From: Mayfieldus sp038329895
Lineage (GTDB): Bacteria; Actinomycetota; Thermoleophilia; Solirubrobacterales; 70-9
Assembly: GCA_038329895.1 (NCBI GenBank)
Contig: JBBQNM010000050.1
Coordinates: 1-18,330 of the forward strand
Length of the DNA stretch: 18,330 nt
Direction of reading: 5' to 3'
Made by a program: the position numbers and the translations under genes. Numbering within the stretch: the first letter of the stretch is position 1; each line of letters begins with the position of its first letter. Below the pieces are notes generated by a model. That model was given only the letters and a program-made list of their open reading frames with translations, searched no databases and was not told the DNA's origin. Positions 1 through 5,242 of the stretch are shown piece by piece.

Positions 1-46
1 GTTCGGCTCATCCGACCTCGTGGAAATCCGCGAGCCATGCCCGTAA
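1..46 (+). CDS. Possible 3' end of an upstream gene (partial)
   Basis: The frame starting at base 2 is open from the window edge to a TAA at 44-46 and reads FGSSDLVEIREPCP. It ends just before a good ribosome binding site for the next gene, as expected of an upstream gene's tail. The other two forward frames are also open over this short span, so the choice of frame is a guess. No family can be recognised from 14 residues. Confidence 0.25.
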   Translation, partial: FGSSDLVEIREPCP

Positions 47-54
47 GCGGCATC

Positions 55-63
55 GAAAGGAGG
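55..63 (+). promoter_or_regulatory. Strong Shine-Dalgarno site of the DUF5679 gene
   Basis: GAAAGGAGG lies 7 bases before the ATG at 71. It is the clearest Shine-Dalgarno match in the window and fixes the start of the small gene that follows. Confidence 0.7.
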
Positions 64-70
64 CTCCTCA

Positions 71-214
71 ATGCCTGAGGGTTACTGCGTCAAGGAGCGC
101 AAGAAGGTCGAGATCCAGGATCCCCAGCAGGTGACCATGAAGAACGGTCGCCCTGCGATCCAGGGAACCTGCCCCGACTGCGGGACGAAGATCTTCAAGA
201 TCGGCAAGATGTAG
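71..214 (+). CDS. DUF5679-like small zinc-ribbon protein (47 aa)
   Basis: This 47-residue protein matches my memory of the DUF5679 family: an N-terminal YCVK, a central VTMKNGRPA and a C-terminal GTCPDCGTKIFKIG. The CPDC pair (C34, C37) is a zinc-knuckle half-site. The usual first pair is reduced to a single cysteine (C6; CVKE rather than CxxC), so only three cysteines remain and metal binding may be incomplete or shared between subunits. The start is set by the GAAAGGAGG site 7 bases upstream. The function of the family is unknown; a small nucleic-acid- or protein-binding ribbon is a guess. It is convergent with the acyltransferase gene, with only 9 bases between the two stop codons. Confidence 0.85.
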   Translation: MPEGYCVKERKKVEIQDPQQVTMKNGRPAIQGTCPDCGTKIFKIGKM

Positions 215-223
215 AGGAGCCTT

Positions 224-793
224 CTAAGGCACTACGCCTGCCGCCGCCGGCGTCCGGGGGGGCGCCGGCGGCACCCGTTCCCTGATCTCATCGAGCAGCC
301 GCTCGGCCTGATCGCCCGGCTCCTCGTCGGACCGTGGCTGGCCGTTGGCTGGTTCAAAGAAACTGACCCTGACCCGCGGGCGCCTCGGGAAACGCACGTA
401 GTCGGTCGTTCCCTGCACCGTGCAGAGGACCGCGTGGGCCTCAGGGCACCAACCGGCGAGCCGGCCGACGCCGCTACGCGCCCGCAGGCGCTGGCCGCCG
501 GAGAGCTTTCCCTCCGGGAACACGCAGATCGCAGCTCCATCGCGGAGGGCAATTGTTGCCTCGTCGAGCGCGCCCGCATCGCCCGCGCCTCGCTCGATCG
601 GAATCTGGCCAATCCCGTAGAGGATTGGGCCCAGCCCCGGGATCTTCCAGAGGTTCGCCCGCGCCAGGAAGCGGAGCTTTCGCCGCTTGCGCAGCGCCAC
701 CGCGACCATGACGGGATCCCATTGGCTGTCGTGCTTGGGGACCAGAAGCAGTGGCCCCGACTCGGGGACTGTCTCCGTCCCCTCCGTCTTCAT
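224..793 (-). CDS. plsC: PlsC-like 1-acylglycerol-3-phosphate acyltransferase, start uncertain
   Basis: The protein carries PlsC-family acyltransferase motifs: motif I HDSQWD (HX4D, about residues 21-26, the catalytic His/Asp) and motif III FPEGK (about residue 92). Such enzymes transfer an acyl chain to lysophosphatidic acid at the inner membrane face to make phosphatidic acid. ATG 793 is the first standard start codon, but the frame stays open upstream and encodes ILYALLAWLLAPSAWWGR directly before it. That resembles the membrane-associated N-terminus usual for PlsC (MLYALL...). The gene therefore probably begins near 847, where the codon is ATC instead of ATG, or it has lost its start. At 189 aa from 793 it is short for the family; from 847 it would be 207 aa. 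The general family is fairly secure, the exact substrate is not. Confidence 0.8.
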   Translation of the reverse strand: MKTEGTETVPESGPLLLVPKHDSQWDPVMVAVALRKRRKLRFLARANLWKIPGLGPILYGIGQIPIERGAGDAGALDEATIALRDGAAICVFPEGKLSGGQRLRARSGVGRLAGWCPEAHAVLCTVQGTTDYVRFPRRPRVRVSFFEPANGQPRSDEEPGDQAERLLDEIRERVPPAPPRTPAAAGVVP

Positions 794-853
794 ACGCCCC
801 CACCACGCCGACGGGGCCAGCAGCCAGGCTAGGAGCGCGTAGAGGATCGGCGC

Positions 854-859
854 ACAATA
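854..859 (-). promoter_or_regulatory. Candidate -10 box for a leaderless acyltransferase start
   Basis: On the minus strand TATTGT (859 to 854, TANNNT type) is followed by 6 bases and then ATC at 847-845, the codon where PlsC-like sequence begins. The same TANNNT-N6-start geometry occurs at four other genes in this window. It is only suggestive, because ATC is a very rare start codon. Confidence 0.3.
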
Positions 860-860
860 C

Positions 861-976
861 CTGCGGCGGCTTCGCCGCCTGACAATCGTTTCTTGGCCGG
901 TGCCGTAGGCGCCGGCACTTGCATGTCAGGCTGCGCAGGAGCCGCAAGGGACTCTGCCGCGGCGCAAGCCGCGGCA
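861..976. other. Cluster of strong hairpins in the intergenic region
   Basis: Three inverted repeats follow each other. GGCGGC (865-870) pairs with GCCGCC (874-879) over a 3-base loop. CCGGTGCC (897-904) pairs with GGCGCCGG (908-915) with one G-T wobble. TGCCGCGGC (955-963) pairs perfectly with GCCGCGGCA (968-976) around a GCAA (GNRA) tetraloop. The second hairpin is enclosed by CCTGACA (878-884) and TGTCAGG (924-930). None has a U-run, so intrinsic termination is not obvious. The region could be a structured RNA or a REP-like element. Confidence 0.5.
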
Positions 977-985
977 AACATCAAT

Positions 986-997
986 GGGCTTGAACAT
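986..997. repeat. Left 12-bp direct repeat flanking the hipBA cassette
   Basis: GGGCTTGAACAT abuts the outer end of the left inverted repeat. It matches GGGCTTGAACCT at 2840-2851 in 11 of 12 bases and in the same orientation, as a target-site duplication would. Confidence 0.5.
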
Positions 998-1018
998 GTA
1001 CTCGATTTGAGTGGACCT
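998..1018 (+). repeat. Left terminal inverted repeat (21 bp)
   Basis: It begins GTACTCGATTTGAG and ends GGACCT, and is the exact reverse complement of 2819-2839. The core ACTCGATTTGAGT is itself an imperfect palindrome. Confidence 0.75.
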
Positions 1019-1025
1019 AGCGAGG

Positions 1026-1074
1026 GGCGCGTTTTCGGGCTTGCCGCATATGGCTCGGGCGGGCATAACGCGCC
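1026..1074 (-). terminator. Inverted repeat downstream of hipA, possible terminator
   Basis: GGCGCGTT (1026-1033) and AACGCGCC (1067-1074) are perfect 8-bp complements enclosing a 33-base loop, 24 bases past the hipA stop. There is no clear U-run on the minus strand, so a terminator role is weak. It overlaps the sub-terminal inverted repeat of the cassette. Confidence 0.3.
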
Positions 1075-1097
1075 GGGTCGAGACCCTTCTTGCCACA

Positions 1098-2372
1098 TCA
1101 GCGCATCAATCCCGCTGACCTCGAGTAGCCCTCAAGAGCGTGGTCATGAAGGATCACCCGGCTCAACTGCTCGCGCTCGATATGGGACAGCTCGGCCTGC
1201 TCGAACAGTTCCAGGCATCCCTGTTCGATGACGTCGATCTGGCGGTCAACAATCTCACGGGCCTCGGCTTCGGTCAATTGATAGATCGACGCCCGTTCGA
1301 CGCAACCGGCGACCTGGCTGAATCTGAAGGAGTCGGTGTCGTCACCGATGATCATCCCCTGGGTGGCTTCTCCTCCAAGGCGGAATATTGGGCAGATGTC
1401 GTAGGCCGGTGTGAGGGCCAGTACCTGGCCATCCCAAAATGCCGCTGTGTTGCGGGCGTGATCATCGGTGTTTCCAATGAGGATGTTGAAAGTGATCCGC
1501 GAGAACAGCTCGCGCAGATTCACCAGCGGATCGGTGAAGTCTCGGCGGATGATCTGAGAAAGCTCGGCATAGCTTGCGGCTCCGGCTGACATCTCGCTAA
1601 GCCCCAGCATCGTCAGCGCGGACACGACGCCACGGCGCTGACCAGTTCCAGGGATCCGATCGAAACGCTCGACGAGGAGCACCACCTTGTCCAAGGCGTT
1701 TGTCAGCTGCACTGGCGCCACCTTTAGGCCCGCGCGCTGAGCCAGTTTCATCGCCACGAACTCACCCTTGACTACGGCGTAGGGATCGTCAGAGGAGGAG
1801 AACTTGGCTATCAGCTGGCCCTGCCCATCCTCAAGAAGAGCCTTTGGGCGTGCTCCACCGATCGAGCTACCGTGTAACAGCGCCGCGTCCACCGCCGGCG
1901 AGAGCGGCACTCCCTCCTCGACCTTCTGCGCTGATGTGGCGAGCTCTTCGAGTGTGCCCGCTTCTCTATCGCGCGCGATGTACTGATCCGGGGATTCCTG
2001 GAAGTCCAGAGCGCCGGTGCGGTCAGAGCCTGATTCCAGCAAGAACCGGAGCAGACCAAAATCAGCGGGGTCGGTCTCTGCAGCCGCAGCGCCGAGGAGG
2101 CGGTTCATGATCACGCGCTGCCCCCAGCCGTCGGGCCGGGCGTCGATGATGCAGCCGGGTGCAGTCAGGTAGGGCAACGGGGTGATCCAGCCGTCGCGCA
2201 ACGGCAGCTCAGGCGCATAGAGCGAGATCGCGTCATCGCGCTCCAGATAGGTCTTGCCGTAGATGAATCGGGTCTCGCCACTCCTTTCCCTCAGCCGACC
2301 GGCGACTACCGGCTGCTCGGCCCCAGGCAGCCAGACCCAGACGAAGGCCTCGTCGGGTCGCTTAGAAGTCAT
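1098..2372 (-). CDS. hipA: HipA-family serine/threonine kinase toxin
   Basis: A full-length HipA (424 aa from ATG 2372; the E. coli protein is about 440). The N-terminal HipA subdomain (about 5-95) is followed by the kinase fold: a Gly/Ser-rich HGSSIGGARPKA loop (S169/S170, the region of the E. coli Ser150 autophosphorylation site), the ATP-binding lysine in LIAKF (K190), the catalytic GNTDDHARN (300-308) and the metal-binding aspartate in LTPAYD (D325). All kinase residues look intact, so the toxin is probably active. In E. coli, HipA phosphorylates GltX and induces persistence; the target here is unknown. ATG 2372 was chosen because it overlaps the hipB stop by 11 bases, implying translational coupling; an in-frame start at 2396 is possible. 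Confidence 0.93.
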   Translation of the reverse strand: MTSKRPDEAFVWVWLPGAEQPVVAGRLRERSGETRFIYGKTYLERDDAISLYAPELPLRDGWITPLPYLTAPGCIIDARPDGWGQRVIMNRLLGAAAAETDPADFGLLRFLLESGSDRTGALDFQESPDQYIARDREAGTLEELATSAQKVEEGVPLSPAVDAALLHGSSIGGARPKALLEDGQGQLIAKFSSSDDPYAVVKGEFVAMKLAQRAGLKVAPVQLTNALDKVVLLVERFDRIPGTGQRRGVVSALTMLGLSEMSAGAASYAELSQIIRRDFTDPLVNLRELFSRITFNILIGNTDDHARNTAAFWDGQVLALTPAYDICPIFRLGGEATQGMIIGDDTDSFRFSQVAGCVERASIYQLTEAEAREIVDRQIDVIEQGCLELFEQAELSHIEREQLSRVILHDHALEGYSRSAGLMR

Positions 2373-2697
2373 CGTCGCCCTCGCTCTTAGACTCACGAAC
2401 CCGCTGTGGCAGCAGCATTACGCGATCGCGGTTGCGGGCCACTTCAGAGGCCAACCGCGACGGCTCCTCGAAGAAAAGCGGCACGCCGACCAGCGTCGCC
2501 ACGTCAAAGGCCACGCCCAGGCTCACCGTTGGATCGCCCCCCTCAACTTTGAGCAGGGTGTCGGTGCTTATGCCGGCTCGCTCAGCCAGTGCGCGCACGG
2601 TCCAGCGACGCTCAACGCGTGCCTGCCTGATCTGAGAGCCAAGCAGTTCGCTTGCCAGCCTGACCGTTCGGGGGTATGCTCGTGTCCTCTTTGCCAT
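2362..2697 (-). CDS. hipB: HipB-like XRE-family antitoxin and repressor
   Basis: A 111-aa protein with a helix-turn-helix of the Xre/Cro type at about residues 20-75 (IRQARVERRWTVRALAERAGIS, then TLLKVEGGDPTVSLGVAF). It should bind HipA and repress the operon through a palindrome at its promoter. It is upstream of hipA and overlaps it by 11 bases, the canonical hipBA order. The charged tail (ESKSEGDDDF) may be flexible, as the C-terminal tail of HipB is in E. coli. ATG 2697 has no Shine-Dalgarno site. Confidence 0.9.
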   Translation of the reverse strand: MAKRTRAYPRTVRLASELLGSQIRQARVERRWTVRALAERAGISTDTLLKVEGGDPTVSLGVAFDVATLVGVPLFFEEPSRLASEVARNRDRVMLLPQRVRESKSEGDDDF

Positions 2698-2710
2698 TGT
2701 TCTAATAAGT

Positions 2711-2740
2711 TAGATCTTAACAGCTTTATGATCTAGTATA
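2711..2740 (-). promoter_or_regulatory. hipBA promoter and candidate HipB operator
   Basis: TAGATC (2711-2716) and GATCTA (2730-2735) form a 6-bp inverted repeat with a 13-base gap, overlapping a minus-strand TATACT (2740 to 2735) that is a good -10 box. The line 2701-2760 is about 37% GC by count, strikingly low for this window. The layout suggests autorepression by HipB. No convincing -35 was found. Confidence 0.5.
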
Positions 2741-2818
2741 TCGGAACAACAAGAGCCCGCGACGCAGTTTTGCATGCGATGCGACAGTACCCGCAAACGC
2801 CAAGCTGCACGCCCGCGC

Positions 2819-2839
2819 AGGTCCACTCAAATCGAGTAC
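2819..2839 (-). repeat. Right terminal inverted repeat (21 bp)
   Basis: It begins AGGTCC and ends AAATCGAGTAC, and is the exact reverse complement of 998-1018. It ends exactly where the right copy of the 12-bp direct repeat begins. Confidence 0.75.
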
Positions 2840-2851
2840 GGGCTTGAACCT
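2840..2851. repeat. Right 12-bp direct repeat flanking the hipBA cassette
   Basis: GGGCTTGAACCT matches 986-997 in 11 of 12 bases. It contains TTGAACC, a motif repeated 13 bases later as the likely -35 element of the sigma-factor promoter. Confidence 0.5.
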
Positions 2852-2857
2852 GTCGCT

Positions 2858-2885
2858 TGAACCACGCACGGATGCGATCCGTATC
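2858..2885 (+). promoter_or_regulatory. ECF-type promoter of the sigma-factor operon
   Basis: TGAACC (2858-2863), 16 bases, then CGTATC (2880-2885) resembles an ECF sigma promoter (AAC-containing -35, CGT-containing -10). Transcription would start about 15 bases before ATG 2907. Positive autoregulation by the sigma factor is a reasonable inference. A perfect dyad ACGGAT-GCG-ATCCGT (2869-2883) overlaps the spacer and -10, so a repressor could also bind here. Confidence 0.5.
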
Positions 2886-2906
2886 CCGCCACGGTGGGCA
2901 CCGAAC

Positions 2907-3434
2907 ATGCAGACTGCCATCGAGATGTCTGAGCACGCGCTCGCCGATGAGCGAGACGTTCGTGAGGCATACGCCGCGCATTCCGGCGAGCTGTACGGAT
3001 TCGCTGTGCGCTCGCTCGGGGACCGCGGATTGGCCGAGGAGGCCGTCCAGGAGACCTTCCTACGCGCCTGGCGAGCGGGCGAGCGCTTCGACCCGGAGCT
3101 GGGATCGCTTCGCACCTGGCTGTTCGCGATCCTGCGCAACGTGGTGATCGACCTCGGCCGCGCTCGCGCCGCCCGGCCCAGTGTCGCGGTGGGCACCCCC
3201 GAGGCGGGCCACGAACCGCTGGAGCAGTTCCTGCTCTCTTGGCAGGTCGAGGAGGCATTGCGGCGGATCGGCGACCAGCATCGCCGTGTCCTGGTCGAGA
3301 CCTACTACCGGGGCCGGCCATATGCCGAGGTGGCAAAAGAGCTGGGCGTGCCTGAGGGAACCGTGAAGTCGCGCGTCTACTACGGGTTGCGGGCCCTGCG
3401 AAACGCACTCGAGGAGCTTGGCTATGACGACTGA
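2907..3434 (+). CDS. ECF-subfamily RNA polymerase sigma factor
   Basis: A 175-aa sigma-70 family protein with region 2 (about 15-85: AYAAHSGELYGFAVRSLGD, AEEAVQETFLRAWR, LRTWLFAILRNVVID) and region 4 (about 115-170: HRRVLVETYYRGRPYAEVAKELGVPEGTVKSR, the promoter -35 recognition helix). Only regions 2 and 4 are present, as in ECF factors; it resembles the SigK/SigL-like group. ATG 2907 was chosen as it lies just downstream of the ECF promoter. ATG 2928 is possible, and TTG 2844 would place the promoter inside the gene. The next gene, an anti-sigma factor, overlaps the stop by 11 bases, so the pair is co-translated. Confidence 0.93.
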   Translation: MQTAIEMSEHALADERDVREAYAAHSGELYGFAVRSLGDRGLAEEAVQETFLRAWRAGERFDPELGSLRTWLFAILRNVVIDLGRARAARPSVAVGTPEAGHEPLEQFLLSWQVEEALRRIGDQHRRVLVETYYRGRPYAEVAKELGVPEGTVKSRVYYGLRALRNALEELGYDD

Positions 3435-4146
3435 GGGATGCCGCGAGTGGCGCGAGCGGCTCGGCGCCTACGTCCTCGGTCACCTGTCCGAGGAGGAGCG
3501 CGCCGCGACCAGCGCCCATATCGAGGGCTGCGCGGCCTGCCGGGCGGAGGCGGAGTCGCTGGCGCCGCTGGCCGAGCTGTTGCCGATCGCCGATCCGGCA
3601 CAGCTCACCACCGCCCCCGCCCCGCCCGCTGAGCTCGCCGACCGGATCGCGGCGCAGATCGCCCGCGAGCGCAGGGTCAAGCAGCAGCTGCGGCAGCGGC
3701 GGCGGCTGGCGATCGGACTGTCCGGCGCCACCGCCGCCGCAGCTACCGCGACAGTGCTGCTCGCCATCGTGCTCTCCTCGCCTGGAACCGGGGCCAGCGC
3801 GCAGAGGGTCAGCTTCGGATCGCTGCCCGATGGGGTCGCGATCGGCGCGACCTTGCAGCCGCGCCCGTTCGGCACCGAGATCCGCATGAATGTCCATGGC
3901 ATCCGTTCCGGCACGCTGTGCCGCGTCTTCCTGCGCCGGACCGACGGAACCAGGATGCCCGCCGGCTCCTTCCGCTACCGCTACGGAGGCACCGAGCAGG
4001 CGGTGTTGACCTCCGCGCTTGACCTCTCCGCCGCCCGCGCGGTTGGCGTGCGGGCCGGGAACAGGACCTTCGTGGCGCCCTTGCGGCACAGCGTCGGTGC
4101 CGAAGCAACTTCGAACCGAACAACGACAGACAAGGAGTACAGCTGA
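3424..4146 (+). CDS. Membrane-anchored zinc-finger anti-sigma factor
   Basis: A 240-aa protein with an N-terminal ZAS zinc-binding domain, H32-x3-C36-x2-C39 (HIEGCAACR), that would hold the sigma factor. A polybasic stretch (about 93-103) precedes one transmembrane helix (about 104-125), and a C-terminal RskA-like domain (about 130-225) would face outside. Release probably needs regulated proteolysis, as in the RskA family. ATG 3424 is preceded by GAGGAG (3411-3416) at 7 bases; a TTG at 3418 is also in frame. It overlaps the sigma gene by 11 bases and the lipoprotein gene by the single A of ATGA. The external signal is unknown. Confidence 0.9.
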   Translation: MTTEGCREWRERLGAYVLGHLSEEERAATSAHIEGCAACRAEAESLAPLAELLPIADPAQLTTAPAPPAELADRIAAQIARERRVKQQLRQRRRLAIGLSGATAAAATATVLLAIVLSSPGTGASAQRVSFGSLPDGVAIGATLQPRPFGTEIRMNVHGIRSGTLCRVFLRRTDGTRMPAGSFRYRYGGTEQAVLTSALDLSAARAVGVRAGNRTFVAPLRHSVGAEATSNRTTTDKEYS

Positions 4147-4709
4147 TGAGAACGAGGATCAGGAGCAAGCTTGTGGCGCCGGGGGCGGCAATTGCCGTGC
4201 TGGCGCTGGCGATCATCGCCGCCGGATGCGGCAGCAGCAGCAACGACACCAGCACCAGTGCCAGCAGTGGGGGCGGAAGCGCCTACGGCGGCGGAGGCTC
4301 GTCGACGACCAGCACGCCCGCCAGCTCAGGCGGCGCCGCTGCGGTCGTCTCGGTGGCCCCCGACAACCCGAAGCTCGGCAAGATCCTCGTCGACTCGAAG
4401 GGCTTGACCCTCTACTACTTCGAGAAGGACAAGCAGGGCGGAAAGTCGTCGACCTGCTCAGGTGCCTGCGCGAGCGTCTGGCCTCCGGTCACGACCAGCG
4501 GCGCGCCGAAGGGCCAGAACGGCGCCCAGGCGTCGAAGCTCGGAACGATCAAGCGCAGCGACGGCAGCACCGAGGTCACCTACAACGGCTGGCCGCTCTA
4601 CACCTACGCGAGCGACACGAAGCCCGGTGACGCAAAGGGCAACGACCTCAAGCAGTTCGGTGCCACGTGGTACGCGCTGACGCCGGCGGGCGTGCATCCG
4701 CCGGAGTGA
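4146..4709 (+). CDS. Secreted lipoprotein with Yx(FWY)xxD repeats (COG4315 type)
   Basis: A 187-aa protein with a lipoprotein signal: basic start, hydrophobic core and lipobox AAGC with Cys28 as the lipidated residue. A Ser/Gly/Thr-rich linker (29-75) follows. The mature part has two copies of the repeat typical of Pfam Lipoprotein_15: LYYFEKD with CSGACASVWPP, and PLYTYASD followed by TWYALTPAG. The function of this family is unknown; some members lie near respiratory or redox genes. It is the third gene of the sigma/anti-sigma operon (ATGA overlap, AAGGAG upstream), so it is probably a main output of the sigma factor. Confidence 0.9.
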   Translation: MRTRIRSKLVAPGAAIAVLALAIIAAGCGSSSNDTSTSASSGGGSAYGGGGSSTTSTPASSGGAAAVVSVAPDNPKLGKILVDSKGLTLYYFEKDKQGGKSSTCSGACASVWPPVTTSGAPKGQNGAQASKLGTIKRSDGSTEVTYNGWPLYTYASDTKPGDAKGNDLKQFGATWYALTPAGVHPPE

Positions 4710-4728
4710 GGATCCGGTAGCTCAGGGT

Positions 4729-4760
4729 GACGAGGGGCGGCCCGGGTGCCGCCCCTCGTC
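4729..4760 (+). terminator. Strong GC-rich terminator hairpin after the sigma operon
   Basis: A perfect 13-bp stem (4729-4741 with 4748-4760, arms beginning GACGAGGGG and GCCGCCCC) around a 6-base loop lies 19 bases past the lipoprotein stop. It lacks a full U-run (GTTGTGTG follows), which is common for terminators in GC-rich actinobacteria. Confidence 0.65.
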
Positions 4761-4827
4761 GTTGTGTGACCAGGATCACGGTTGCGATCCGCACGACGCG
4801 CATACCGTCGTGGGTAAGGTGTCTTTC

Positions 4828-5238
4828 GTGGAAGCAGGCCAAAAGCCGATCGAGCTGATCCTGGCCCGCAACCTGATCTCCTCGCTCTCCACCCCGGCAT
4901 TCCTGGTTGACGAGGGCGGCGTGCTGATCTTCTACAACGAGGCTGCCGGGTCGTTGCTCGGCAAGCGATTCGAGGAGATCGGCAAGGTCGGCGCCCCCCA
5001 GTGGGGCTCGATCTTCGGCCCGATCGACGAGGGAGGCGAACCGGTCCCTTACGACGAGCTTCCGCTGGTGGTCTCGGTGCGCCAGGGGCGGCCCGCACAC
5101 GAGCGGATGCGGATCCGCTCAGCCGATGGCGCCCAGCACGAGATCGAGGTCTCCGCGCTGCCGATCCTCACACCGCACGGCTCGCGCGGCGGCATCGCCT
5201 TCTTCTGGCCGATCGTCGACGGGGAGATCGGCGACTAG
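4828..5238 (+). CDS. Small stand-alone PAS-domain protein
   Basis: A 136-aa protein that is almost entirely one PAS domain: ILARNLISSLSTPAFLVDEGGVLIFYNEAAGSLLGKRFEEIG near the N-terminus, then a beta-rich half ending GGIAFFWPI. There is no kinase, cyclase or DNA-binding domain, so it would act as a sensor in trans. GTG 4828 is chosen because AAGGTG (4816-4821) sits 6 bases upstream and the PAS fold begins right after it; longer in-frame starts back to GTG 4762 run into the terminator region. It lies 4 bases before the MBL hydrolase gene, so the two are probably co-transcribed. The ligand is unknown. Confidence 0.8.
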   Translation: MEAGQKPIELILARNLISSLSTPAFLVDEGGVLIFYNEAAGSLLGKRFEEIGKVGAPQWGSIFGPIDEGGEPVPYDELPLVVSVRQGRPAHERMRIRSADGAQHEIEVSALPILTPHGSRGGIAFFWPIVDGEIGD

Positions 5239-5242
5239 CGAG

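Larger units (their letters stand above)
998..2839. mobile_element. Putative transposed hipBA cassette bounded by inverted repeats
   Basis: A 1842-bp segment with 21-bp perfect inverted ends (998-1018 and 2819-2839) is directly flanked by a 12-bp direct repeat (11/12). Inside are only hipB and hipA; no transposase or recombinase gene is visible, so it would have to be mobilised in trans. Its GC content is lower than the surroundings: two sampled 60-base lines in hipA are about 58% GC, while sampled lines of neighbouring genes are 68-80%. A second, imperfect inverted repeat lies inside the ends (1029-1048 and 2780-2800). An alternative is that the repeats are regulator binding sites, since each has a dyad ACTC-N5-GAGT core. 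The mobile-element reading is inference. Confidence 0.5.

Noticed and set aside
998..2839. A transposase or integrase inside the hipBA cassette
   Set aside because: All open frames besides hipA and hipB are short shadows; no DDE, tyrosine or serine recombinase motif was seen.
2827..4089. A 420-residue minus-strand frame opposite the sigma/anti-sigma genes
   Set aside because: The plus-strand operon has conserved sigma and zinc-finger motifs; the antisense frame has none.
4716..4725. GGTAGCTCAG, resembling a tRNA D-arm
   Set aside because: No acceptor, anticodon or T-arm can be built around it; the adjacent 13-bp stem is a terminator.
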